From: Salipiger mangrovisoli
GTDB taxonomy: Bacteria; Pseudomonadota; Alphaproteobacteria; Rhodobacterales; Rhodobacteraceae
DNA: 64,000 nt
Direction: 5' to 3'
Assembly: GCF_015223355.1 (NCBI RefSeq)
Contig: NZ_JADFFK010000005.1
Location: forward strand, 219,873-283,872
The translations under genes were made by a program, and so were the position numbers. The notes below the pieces were generated by a model. The model saw only the letters and a program-made list of their open reading frames with translations. It did no database searches and was not told the origin of the DNA. How positions within the stretch are numbered: the first letter of the stretch is position 1; every line of letters starts with the position of its first letter. Of this stretch, positions 8,203-16,128 are shown piece after piece.

Positions 8203-9305
8203 CCTGCAACACCAAGCCCCGCGCCCGCGAGCTGGGCATCCCCCTGCCCGGCACCCCCGGACCGCTGAACGCCATCACCGACGTGCCGGGCATCGAGGTC
8301 GGCACCACCGAGCTGCTGTCCTCGCGGGATCCGGCGCTGGCCACCCGCGGCATCCAGGTGCAGACCGGCGTCACGGCGATCCTGCCGCGCGGCCGCGATC
8401 CCGAGCCGAAGCCGGTCTGGGCCGGGCAGTTCAGCCTCAACGGCAACGGCGAGATGACCGGCGCGCATTGGGTGCGTGACGGCGGCTGGCTGGCCGGGCC
8501 GATCATGATCTCCAACTCCCACGCCATCGGCCCCTGCCACACCGCGGCGGTGCGCTGGATGGTCGAGACCTATGGCGCCACCTGGGAGGACAACCACCTC
8601 TGGGCGATGCCGGTGGTGGCCGAGACCTACGACGGCGTGCTCAACGACATCAACGGGCTGCATGTGACCGAGGCGCTGGCGCGTCAGGCGCTGGATGCAG
8701 CGAAACCAGGCCCGGTGACCGAGGGCAATTCGGGCGGCGGCGCGGGGATGATCTGCTACGAATACAAGGGCGGGACCGGCACCGCCTCGCGGCGGATCGA
8801 GGTGGACGGCCAGGTCTTCACGCTCGGCGCGCTGGTGCAGGCCAACCACGGGCTGCGGCCCTGGCTGACCGTCGCCGGGCGCCACGTCGGCGCGCAGATG
8901 ACCGAGCACCGGATCATGGACATGGTGACCGAGCGCGGCTCGATCATCGTGATCCTTGCAACCGACCTACCCTTGTCGCCGAGCCAGCTCGAACGCCTGT
9001 CGCGCCGCGCCGCCATCGGCATCGGCCGCGCCGGCACGCCCGGCGGAAACAACTCGGGCGACATCTTCCTCGCCTTCTCCACCGCCAACGAGATGCCGCT
9101 GCCACAGCTCTCCGGTCCGTGGCGGCAGATGACCTGCCTGAACGACGAGCTGCTTGATCCGGTCTACATGGCCGCCGTCGAGGCGGTGGACGAGGCCGTG
9201 CTCAACGCGCTCTGCGCCGCCGAGGACGTGCCGCTGGCGCGCCCGGCGAACGGCATCTGCCGGGCGCTGGACACGGGCCGGCTCATGGCGCTGCTGGACG
9301 CCTGA
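8199..9305 (+). CDS. P1 family peptidase (DmpA-type N-terminal nucleophile aminopeptidase)
   Basis: A 368-residue member of the DmpA/BapA family, enzymes that self-cleave before a catalytic serine and release N-terminal residues from peptides, including beta-peptides and amides. The family residues fall where expected: Asn216 in QANHG and the processing pair Gly247-Ser248 in ERGSII, each two residues earlier than the DmpA Asn218 and Ser250. The glycine-rich GNSGGGAG motif is near residues 176-183. No signal peptide is seen, so it is probably cytoplasmic. Its start overlaps the PotC-like stop, implying that the importer brings in the substrate this enzyme cuts. The exact substrate is unknown. 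Confidence 0.9.
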   Translation: MTCNTKPRARELGIPLPGTPGPLNAITDVPGIEVGTTELLSSRDPALATRGIQVQTGVTAILPRGRDPEPKPVWAGQFSLNGNGEMTGAHWVRDGGWLAGPIMISNSHAIGPCHTAAVRWMVETYGATWEDNHLWAMPVVAETYDGVLNDINGLHVTEALARQALDAAKPGPVTEGNSGGGAGMICYEYKGGTGTASRRIEVDGQVFTLGALVQANHGLRPWLTVAGRHVGAQMTEHRIMDMVTERGSIIVILATDLPLSPSQLERLSRRAAIGIGRAGTPGGNNSGDIFLAFSTANEMPLPQLSGPWRQMTCLNDELLDPVYMAAVEAVDEAVLNALCAAEDVPLARPANGICRALDTGRLMALLDA

Positions 9306-9661
9306 TCGCGCCACCGCGCAGAACGGTGATTTGCACGCCCGCGGCCCCCCTCGCCGCCGGCTTGCCGTTGCCCGCTGCGCAGATCGACACTGCCACCGTG
9401 CAGGCCCGGCCGAGGCACGTCGGCGGTCCGGAAGTGTTGCCCATCAAGAACTTCACCTGCATCGCGCTCCGAGCGTTCGCCCCGGAACACTGTCAGCGCC
9501 ACGCTCAGAGAAACGATTTGTTCACCAATTTCTGGAAAGACGATCCTTACCCGATTGCTGGAGCCGTGCCAGCCACCCGAAATGGTCCTGGATCGATAGG
9601 CTTCACCAGATGGAAATGATGCGGCGCTCCTGTGCCCGCGAGTTTTACCAGTGAGGTCGAA
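9306..9661. other. Intergenic region, no supported gene
   Basis: These 356 bases separate the P1 peptidase from the CTERM protein. Short frames exist on both strands, but none has a convincing ribosome site, family motif or typical composition. The last ten bases before the next ATG contain the GAGGT ribosome-binding site of the CTERM gene at 9652-9656. The promoter of that gene presumably lies here, but no clear -35/-10 pair was found. Confidence 0.5.
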
Positions 9662-10489
9662 ATGAGACGTCTTTACACCGCAATGACGACGATCCTGTCC
9701 TGTGCAGCCTTCGCGACGACGGCATCCGCGGTGACAGCGGTTTCGATTTCATCCTATGACGCCCTGACCTATCCCGGCGTCGACTACGCTCCGGGGTATC
9801 TGTTCGAAGGGTTCGAGAACGTCGCCGGTGGACCCGTCATCGACGCAAGCGACTCCTTTGCCGTGGGCAGCTTCCAAACCATTGGCGGGGTCGGTTCGGG
9901 CAGCGCCGTCGGCGCGTTGCCCTGTCCGAATGGCACCACGCTTTGCATCGGGTCCGGATCGCCGGTCTTTGGCCGACAGAATATCGCACCTTCCGATGGT
10001 GACAGCTGGCTCGACAGCAATGACACATTCGGCATTGTCTGGGACGTTTTCCTGGGGGGCACCGAATTCAATGCGCTGAGTTTCACCATGCAGGATGCCA
10101 CCGATGTCGGAGCCTATGTCACGGTGATCAGCGGAAGCACCACGCTCGACGCCATTGACGGCAGTGCCGCGGATGGGCAGGTCTCGGCCACTGAAGTCCA
10201 ATATGCATACAATAACAATCTGTTCGGCGGCGCGCTGCTCAATCCCACCCTGCCGAACGGCAACATCCAGTCAGTGACCGTCACCTTCGGCGAAATGGTG
10301 ACCAAGGCACAGATCGTGATCGCCAGCTTCAAGGACAGCCAGAACGGCGCCTATCTGGTCAACGACGGCATCGGGATCGATGGGCTCATGGTCGGAACGC
10401 TGGCTCCGGTCCCCCTTCCGGGCGGCGGCCTGCTGCTGCTCGGCGGCCTGGGGGCACTCGGTTTTGCGCGCCAGCGTCGGCGCGCCTGA
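9662..10489 (+). CDS. VPLPA-CTERM sorting domain-containing secreted protein
   Basis: The start at 9662 is chosen because GAGGT lies five bases upstream and the protein then begins with a Sec signal peptide (MRRLYTAMTT, cut near TTASA). The start gives 275 residues. The bulk is a beta-rich extracellular domain with no recognised enzyme motif. The C-terminus has the tripartite sorting signal: the VPLPGGG motif, a hydrophobic LLLLGGLGALGF stretch and a terminal RQRRR cluster. This is the VPLPA-CTERM class, processed by an exosortase (XrtD-type) for release or anchoring at the envelope. No exosortase gene is in this window, so the processing enzyme must be elsewhere. It appears monocistronic. 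Confidence 0.85.
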   Translation: MRRLYTAMTTILSCAAFATTASAVTAVSISSYDALTYPGVDYAPGYLFEGFENVAGGPVIDASDSFAVGSFQTIGGVGSGSAVGALPCPNGTTLCIGSGSPVFGRQNIAPSDGDSWLDSNDTFGIVWDVFLGGTEFNALSFTMQDATDVGAYVTVISGSTTLDAIDGSAADGQVSATEVQYAYNNNLFGGALLNPTLPNGNIQSVTVTFGEMVTKAQIVIASFKDSQNGAYLVNDGIGIDGLMVGTLAPVPLPGGGLLLLGGLGALGFARQRRRA

Positions 10490-11219
10490 ACCGTCACGAC
10501 CACCTTCAAACGCCCGGTGCTATAAAGGGGAAAGGCTGGCGCGACGTGCGGACATTTGAACCCGCGCCCGCCTGTCACCTGCCAACCTTTTCCATCCGCA
10601 GAGCGGCTGCTTCTTCGCCCTTGCAGGACCTTGCACCGCGCGACTGACAAGACAGCAAGATACAGGATCACACGCCGAAGCGCGTTGCGCACGGTCGACG
10701 GATCGCGTCCGGGACCGAAAGCTGATCCCACGCCGCGCGGCAAGGCGCGGCGGCATGGCCATGCCTGCCGTCGAGCAGCGCGGCGCCGGCGCTCGCGGCC
10801 GATTTTCACGCGGCCAAGCGCCGGGGCGTGCTGGCCGCCAGCCGGATCGCCCCCTCTCCGTTGAGACACGACCGATCAAGAGCGTAGCGCTCTGATGCGC
10901 TGCGGCACGGGCAATCTCGCTCGCGCGCGGACCGGCGGCGGAGACGGTCTTGTCCCGCGGCACCTAACTTTTCTTTGCCGAAGCGCTCCCGACACCGTCC
11001 CTTGCCGCGCCTGTCGTGTTGGGGCCTCGCCGATCCTTGGCGTCCTGAACCGCTTCCGAGGCGACCTGCCCCGCATCCTCAGCGCCTACACACCCGGTTT
11101 TCCGGGCCTTATCCGCCGGGCTCCGCGCCGAAAGGAAGCCGGTGGCACCAGGTCCCCACATCTTCCAGTCCATCGCGCGAAGGCGGCGCACCTCGGTCCC
11201 CGCGACGGTAAGATCACAG
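10490..11219. other. Gene-poor intergenic region
   Basis: About 730 bases with overlapping arginine-rich frames on both strands, none of which resembles a real protein. Near 10537-10560 the minus strand carries GGGTTCAAAT, like a tRNA T-loop, but no matching acceptor or anticodon arm was found. It separates the CTERM gene from the GntR-fusion operon. I see no transposon ends. Confidence 0.5.
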
Positions 11220-11247
11220 TTGACCGGCCTTTGGTATACCATATACC
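11220..11247 (+). promoter_or_regulatory. Promoter with overlapping GntR-type operator palindrome
   Basis: A candidate sigma-70 promoter has TTGACC at 11220-11225, a 16-base spacer and TATACC at 11242-11247. Covering the spacer and -10 is GGTATACCATATACC (11233-11247), a palindrome of two 6-base arms around CCA. It also contains the perfect 10-base palindrome TGGTATACCA at 11232-11241. FadR/FCD-type GntR regulators commonly bind GGT-N-ACC dyads, so this is a good autoregulatory operator for the fusion protein encoded 27 bases downstream. Binding here would block the polymerase. Confidence 0.7.
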
Positions 11248-11273
11248 GTGGCGTCATCTGGAGGAGAAACACC

Positions 11274-13016
11274 TTGGACTCACCGACCCTGCGTGAGAGC
11301 GCGCCAAAGCTGTCCGACCGCGCCCGCGATGCAATCCGTGAACAGATCATCACCGGCGATCTGCCGATGGGCTCTGCGCTGCGCGAGTCCGAACTGGCGG
11401 CCAGCCTTGGCATGTCCAAGATCCCGGTGCGCGAAGCGCTGGTGCAGCTCGAGTGCGAGGGCATGATCACCACCCGGCCGAACCGCAGCCCCCGGGTCTT
11501 CGAGATGTCCCAGGACGATATTCGCAGCCTCGGCGAATTGCGCGAGATGCTCGAAACCGAGGCGCTGCGCCTTGCCGTGGCCCGCAACGCCCTGCCGCTT
11601 GCCAAACGCCTGCGCGAGATCACCACGCAGATGGAAGCGGCGCTCAAAGCGCCGAATGGCGACAGCTACAAGCTGCTGGACAATGCCTTTCACCACGCGA
11701 TCTTCGCGGAATGCGGCAACGTCTACCTGGAAAAGACGCATCACATGCTGTCCTTCCGCATCCAGGCGCTGCGCAATCGGCTGAGCCGCGAACATGCTCT
11801 GAACGCCCGGTCACTGGCCGAGCACCAGCAGCTTACCGAGCTGATCGCCGTCGGCGAGATCGGGGCCGCCGAAGCCGTGATGCGCAGTCACATCCAGGAC
11901 ACCACGCAGAACTACCTGGCCCAGGATCGCGCGGCGAGCACCGCGCCGCGCCCGCCCGCGCGGGTCATGCAGGCCGAGATGGAGCGTTTCGCAGACAGGG
12001 CGATGGCGGCCGCGGGCTGCGATGCCGCGACCCGTGCCGCGGTGATCCGGGCGCTGAGCCATGCCTCGTCGTTGGGGGTGGACACGCACGGCTACCGGCT
12101 GCTGCCGCATTACCTCGAGGGTTTCGTGAAAGGCCGGCTCAACCCGGCCCCTGAGCTGCGTTTCGTGACCGAGAGCGCCGGTGCCGCGCTGCTCGACGGC
12201 GGGGATGCCCATGGGGCCCGCGCCACCTATGCCGCGGTGGACAAGGCCATCTCGCTTGCCCGCGCCAATGGCTCGGCGGCGGTGGCCATCCGCGCCAGCT
12301 CGCATTTCGGCGCGGCCGGGGCCTATGCCCGTGCGATCGCCGAGGCGGGTCTGCTCGGCTTCTGCTTCTGCAATTCCGACAGTTTCGTGCGTCTGCATGG
12401 CGGTGCCGCGAAGTTCCACGGAACCAACCCGATCGCGATGGCCGGTCCCGCTGGTCCGGGACAGGACCCCTGGCTCTTCGACATGGCGACCAGCGCCATT
12501 CCCTTCAACAAGGTGCAGTTGAGCCGGGCGCTCGGCATCGAGCTGCCCGCCGACACCGCCTCGAACGGGCTGGGCGAGAATGTCACCGATCCCGAGCTGG
12601 CCGAGATGCTCGCGCCGCTTGGCGGCGAGTTCGGTTACAAGGGTGCGGGGCTGGCGGGGATCTCCGAGATCCTCAGCACCGCATTGTCGGGCGCGCCGCT
12701 CAGTTTCGAGCTGCCCGGCATGATTTCCGACGACATGGCCACGCCGCGCGGGCTGGGTGCCTTCGTCATGGCCTTCGATCCGGCGGGGTTTGCCGGGCTC
12801 GAGGTCTTTACCGGAACGATCCGCCGCTACCGCGACGCCATCCGCAGCTCGACCACCGCGCAGGGCGCAGAGGTCATGGCCGCCGGTGACCGGGAATGGG
12901 CGGAAGGCAAGCGCCGCTTGGTGCAGGGCATGACGCTCGACCAGACGGCCGTCGAGGCGCTGGAGCGCTTCGCCGAAGAGAACGGCATCCCGCCATTGGA
13001 GGTGGTGGGCGGCTGA
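11274..13016 (+). CDS. GntR (FCD) regulator fused to malate/L-lactate dehydrogenase-family (Ldh_2) enzyme
   Basis: A single uninterrupted 580-residue frame. The start is taken as TTG at 11274, seven bases after GAGGAG; the frame upstream has no family similarity. Residues about 10-80 form a GntR winged helix (SALRESELAASLGMSKIPVREAL). Residues 90-215 form an FCD effector domain with the metal/ligand residues in LLDNAFHHAIF, LAEHQQL and MRSHI. A short Ala/Pro linker follows. Residues 237-575 are a nearly full Ldh_2 NAD(P)-dependent 2-oxoacid reductase domain with GVDTHGYRL, ASSHFGAAGAY, HGTNPIA and FGYKGAGLAG. A palindromic operator sits over its promoter. It is the first gene of a TRAP transporter operon, so it may sense, and act on, the imported hydroxy- or oxo-acid. 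A natural fusion is strongly supported; the function of the joined protein is inference. Confidence 0.85.
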   Translation: MDSPTLRESAPKLSDRARDAIREQIITGDLPMGSALRESELAASLGMSKIPVREALVQLECEGMITTRPNRSPRVFEMSQDDIRSLGELREMLETEALRLAVARNALPLAKRLREITTQMEAALKAPNGDSYKLLDNAFHHAIFAECGNVYLEKTHHMLSFRIQALRNRLSREHALNARSLAEHQQLTELIAVGEIGAAEAVMRSHIQDTTQNYLAQDRAASTAPRPPARVMQAEMERFADRAMAAAGCDAATRAAVIRALSHASSLGVDTHGYRLLPHYLEGFVKGRLNPAPELRFVTESAGAALLDGGDAHGARATYAAVDKAISLARANGSAAVAIRASSHFGAAGAYARAIAEAGLLGFCFCNSDSFVRLHGGAAKFHGTNPIAMAGPAGPGQDPWLFDMATSAIPFNKVQLSRALGIELPADTASNGLGENVTDPELAEMLAPLGGEFGYKGAGLAGISEILSTALSGAPLSFELPGMISDDMATPRGLGAFVMAFDPAGFAGLEVFTGTIRRYRDAIRSSTTAQGAEVMAAGDREWAEGKRRLVQGMTLDQTAVEALERFAEENGIPPLEVVGG

Positions 13017-13053
13017 AAAGGTCCAACTTTGGGAATTTAGGGAGGAGAACCAA

Positions 13054-14043
13054 ATGACCCGGATCACCAAGACACTGGCATTCCTGACCACCGCTGCGGT
13101 GGCGCTCGGGGGCGCGCTGCCCGCGGCGGCGCAGGCCGAGCGGGTGCTGAAGTTCGCGCATGTGTACGAGACCGCCGAGCCCTATCACACCTGCGCGGTG
13201 GCGGCGAATGACGCGCTGATGACGGCGACCGACAACCGCCTTGGCATCGAGGTCTTCCCGGCCTCGACCCTGGGCAAGGAGTCGGACATCAACGAGGGCC
13301 TGAGCCTCGGCACCGTCGACATCATCTACACCGGACAGCTTTTTGCCGGGCGCTACTACGGCCCGCTGGCCATCGGCGGCGCACCCTTCATGTTCCGCGA
13401 CTACGCGCATTGGGATGCCTACCGCACCTCGGATCTCTTCGACGAGCTGACGCAGGGCTACGCCGATGCCACCGGCAACCACGTGACCTCGCTCACCTAC
13501 TACGGGCAGCGCCACGTGACCTCGAACAAGCCGATCCTCACCCCCGCCGACATGGACGGGCTGAAGATCCGCGTGCCGAACGCGCCGCTCTACATGATGT
13601 TCCCGAAAGCCACCGGCGCCAACCCGACGCCGATCGCCTTCGCCGAGGTCTACCTCGCGCTGCAGCAGGGCACGGTGGACGCGCAGGAAAACCCGCTGCC
13701 GACCATCCAGGCCAAGAAGTTCTACGAGGTGCAGTCCAACATCAACCTCACCGGCCACATCACCGACGCGCTGCTGACCATCGTCGGCGGGCCGACCTGG
13801 ACCAGCCTCTCGGAAGAGGACCAGGCGGCGCTCGAGCAGGTTCTGGACGACACGGCCACCTGCGCCACCGAGCAGGTGATCGAGGCCGAGAACAACCTCA
13901 AGCAGTGGTTCGTCGACGAGGGCGTGACCGTCAACGAGGTTGATCGCGGCCCGTTCATCGAGGCGGTGAAGGCGATGCACAACGGCGACATGGCGACCTG
14001 GGACCAGGCAACCTACGACCGGCTTCAGGCCATCGGCCAATAA
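13054..14043 (+). CDS. TRAP transporter substrate-binding protein DctP family
   Basis: A 329-residue periplasmic solute receptor with a Sec signal peptide (cut after LPAAAQA). The mature protein has the DctP fold: AERVLKFAHVYETAEPYHT, the GLKIRVPNAPLYMMF segment whose arginine normally binds the ligand carboxylate, and the AFAEVYLALQQGTVDAQENP motif. A strong GGGAGGAG site precedes the ATG. It follows the GntR-dehydrogenase fusion by 37 bases and precedes DctQ and DctM genes. A carboxylic acid ligand that is a substrate of the fused dehydrogenase is likely. Confidence 0.93.
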   Translation: MTRITKTLAFLTTAAVALGGALPAAAQAERVLKFAHVYETAEPYHTCAVAANDALMTATDNRLGIEVFPASTLGKESDINEGLSLGTVDIIYTGQLFAGRYYGPLAIGGAPFMFRDYAHWDAYRTSDLFDELTQGYADATGNHVTSLTYYGQRHVTSNKPILTPADMDGLKIRVPNAPLYMMFPKATGANPTPIAFAEVYLALQQGTVDAQENPLPTIQAKKFYEVQSNINLTGHITDALLTIVGGPTWTSLSEEDQAALEQVLDDTATCATEQVIEAENNLKQWFVDEGVTVNEVDRGPFIEAVKAMHNGDMATWDQATYDRLQAIGQ

Positions 14044-14059
14044 GCCCGACCTGTCGCGC

Positions 14060-14086
14060 GCCGGGGACGGAAGTTGCGTCCCCGGC
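14060..14086 (+). terminator. Intercistronic hairpin between dctP-like and dctQ-like genes
   Basis: A perfect 10-bp stem: GCCGGGGACG at 14060-14069, loop of seven bases, and CGTCCCCGGC at 14077-14086. No T-run follows. As after the PotD-like gene, it sits just after a binding-protein gene, where such hairpins protect the upstream mRNA and lower expression of the membrane subunits. Confidence 0.6.
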
Positions 14087-14113
14087 CACCCGACGCTCAC
14101 GTGAGGCGCCCCC

Positions 14114-14710
14114 ATGTATGACGATACCGAGCCGCGTAAGACCGGCACCGAGTCCCGCCCCGAGGACTACACGCTCGACATCTCCGACGAGGACACGCAG
14201 GAGATCGATCTTTCCGACATCCGCCCGCAGGACTACCTGGTACTGGCCCTGTTCTGGGTGCTGGCCTTCGTGGTCTTCCTGCAATTCTTCACCCGCTACG
14301 TGCTCAACGACTCCTTCGGCTGGACCGAGGAGATCGCGCGCTACCTGCTGATCGGTGTCACCTTCGCCGGATCGGTCATGGCGGCGCGCAAGCACAGCCA
14401 CATCGCGGTGGAATTCCTCTACCGCTGGGCACCGCGCCCGCTGCGCCGGATCATGCAAACCGTGATCGACCTCATCACAACCGGCTTCTTTGCCACGCTC
14501 GCCTGGCTCTCGGGACAGCTTGCCACGCGCACCGGCGGCATGATGGTCTCGATCGACGTGCCGAAATCCTATGTCTACTGGTTCGTCGCCGTCTGCTTTG
14601 CCGGCATGGCGATCCATGCCGCGATCAACGCGATCAAGCATCTGACCAGCGGCACCAGCCGGCTCATCGATCCCGAAGCCTTCGCGGATGAAACCCGCGC
14701 CATCGACTAG
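14114..14710 (+). CDS. TRAP transporter small permease DctQ family
   Basis: A 198-residue protein with four hydrophobic segments, the layout of the DctQ small membrane subunit. The conserved FGWTEEIARYLLIGVTFAGS and ARKHSHIAVEF motifs of the family are present near residues 68-105. It has an unusually long acidic N-terminal extension of about 40 residues before the first span, rich in Asp and Glu, which may lie in the cytoplasm. It pairs with the DctM gene ten bases downstream. Confidence 0.9.
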   Translation: MYDDTEPRKTGTESRPEDYTLDISDEDTQEIDLSDIRPQDYLVLALFWVLAFVVFLQFFTRYVLNDSFGWTEEIARYLLIGVTFAGSVMAARKHSHIAVEFLYRWAPRPLRRIMQTVIDLITTGFFATLAWLSGQLATRTGGMMVSIDVPKSYVYWFVAVCFAGMAIHAAINAIKHLTSGTSRLIDPEAFADETRAID

Positions 14711-14719
14711 GATCCGGAC

Positions 14720-15997
14720 ATGACACTCACGCTTCTCTTCGTGCTGCTTTTCGTGCTCATCCTCGTGGGCGTGCCGGTGGCGATCGCGCTGGCCGGAGCC
14801 TCGCTGGCCTTCATCCTGTCGGGCACCGTGCCGCCGATGGTGGTGGCGCACCGCATGGTGAACGGCGTCGACAGCTTCCCGCTGCTCGCCGTGCCGTTCT
14901 TCATTCTCGCGGGCAACCTGATGAACACTGCCGGGATCACCGAGCGGATCTTCAACTTCGCCCTCGCCCTCGTCGGCTGGATGCGCGGCGGGCTCGGTCA
15001 TGTGAACGTCGGCGCCTCGGTGATCTTCGCGGGCATGTCCGGCGCGGCCGTGGCCGACGCGGGCGGGCTCGGCGCCATCGAGATCAAGGCGATGCGCGAC
15101 GCGGGCTACAAGACCGACTTCGCCGTCGGCATCACCGCGGCATCGTCGACCATCGGCCCGATCATCCCGCCTTCGCTGCCGATGGTGATCTACGGAGTGG
15201 TCGCCAGCGCCTCGATCGGCCAGCTCTTCGCCGCGGGGTTCATCCCCGGGCTCGTCATGGCCGTGGCGCTGATGCTCATGGTGGCCTATTTCGCCCGCCG
15301 CGACGGCTTCAAGCGCGACCAGCCCTTCGTGCTGCGGGTGCTTGGCCACAGCTTCAAACGCGCCTTCCTGTCGCTGCTGACCCCGGTGATCATCGTCGGC
15401 GGCATCCTCACCGGTGCCTTCACCCCGACCGAAGCCGCGGTCGCCGCCTGCGCCTATGCGATCTTCCTCGGGGCGGTGGTCTACCGCACGCTGACCCTGC
15501 GCCGCCTGATCCGCGTCAGCTACGACACCATCGAGACCACCGCCGTGGTGCTGCTGGTGGTGGGCGCGGCCTCGATCTTCGCCTGGATCCTGACCTCGAA
15601 CCGGGTGCCCGAGATGGCGGCGGCGCTGCTGCTCGGCGCGTCCGACAACCCGGTGGTGATCCTGCTGCTGATCAACCTGATCCTGCTCATCGTCGGCTGC
15701 TTCATGGAGACGGTGGCGGCGATCACAATCCTGGTGCCGGTGCTGCTGCCGGTGGCGGTGCAGATCGGCGTGGACCCGGTGCATTTCGGGGTGATCGTGG
15801 TGCTGAACCTGATGCTGGGGCTGCTGACGCCGCCGGTGGGCATGGTGCTCTATGTGCTCAGCCGGGTCGCCAACATCCCCTTCGAGCGCGCGCTTTCGGG
15901 CACCGCGCCCTTCCTGATCCCGCTGGTGCTGGTGCTGCTGCTGGTGACCTTCGTGCCGGGCATCACCATGTGGCTGCCGACGCTGATCTATCGCTGA
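14720..15997 (+). CDS. TRAP transporter large permease DctM family
   Basis: A 425-residue polytopic inner-membrane protein forming the transport channel with DctQ. It has roughly 11-12 hydrophobic segments and conserved DctM motifs: LLAVPFFILAGNLMN near residue 55, FAGMSGAAVADAGGLG, ITAASSTIGPIIPPS, GAFTPTEAAV, and LMLGLLTPPVGMVLYVLS near the C-terminus. It uses a sodium or proton gradient for high-affinity uptake of organic acids. A terminator-like hairpin follows at 16014-16043, ending the operon. Confidence 0.94.
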   Translation: MTLTLLFVLLFVLILVGVPVAIALAGASLAFILSGTVPPMVVAHRMVNGVDSFPLLAVPFFILAGNLMNTAGITERIFNFALALVGWMRGGLGHVNVGASVIFAGMSGAAVADAGGLGAIEIKAMRDAGYKTDFAVGITAASSTIGPIIPPSLPMVIYGVVASASIGQLFAAGFIPGLVMAVALMLMVAYFARRDGFKRDQPFVLRVLGHSFKRAFLSLLTPVIIVGGILTGAFTPTEAAVAACAYAIFLGAVVYRTLTLRRLIRVSYDTIETTAVVLLVVGAASIFAWILTSNRVPEMAAALLLGASDNPVVILLLINLILLIVGCFMETVAAITILVPVLLPVAVQIGVDPVHFGVIVVLNLMLGLLTPPVGMVLYVLSRVANIPFERALSGTAPFLIPLVLVLLLVTFVPGITMWLPTLIYR

Positions 15998-16013
15998 TCG
16001 GCCGAAGACCTCC

Positions 16014-16043
16014 GCGGCGCGCCGGCACGACCCGGCGCGCCGC
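16014..16043 (+). terminator. Terminator-like hairpin after the TRAP operon
   Basis: A perfect 12-bp stem, GCGGCGCGCCGG at 16014-16025 and CCGGCGCGCCGC at 16032-16043, with a six-base loop. It lies 16 bases after the DctM stop. No T-run follows, so termination may be partial or need Rho. Confidence 0.6.
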
Positions 16044-16128
16044 ATGCGGATACGGGCCGCGAGCCCGTGGATGACTTGATAGCGGCGGCAAAGACGATAG
16101 ATTCCAATCGTCCCGCGAAGGAAAGATC

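Noticed and set aside
9326..9640. Short plus-strand frame of 97 codons between the peptidase and the CTERM gene
   Set aside because: No ribosome site, no motif, and an overlapping frame on the other strand of equal quality.
10530..10562. Minus-strand GGGTTCAAAT resembling a tRNA or tmRNA T-loop near a GCCA end
   Set aside because: The loop is one base too long and no matching acceptor, D or anticodon arms were found.
13955..16045. Large minus-strand frame of nearly 700 codons opposite dctQ/dctM
   Set aside because: It is His/Gln/Asp-rich low complexity typical of the antisense of membrane proteins; the plus-strand genes are unambiguous.
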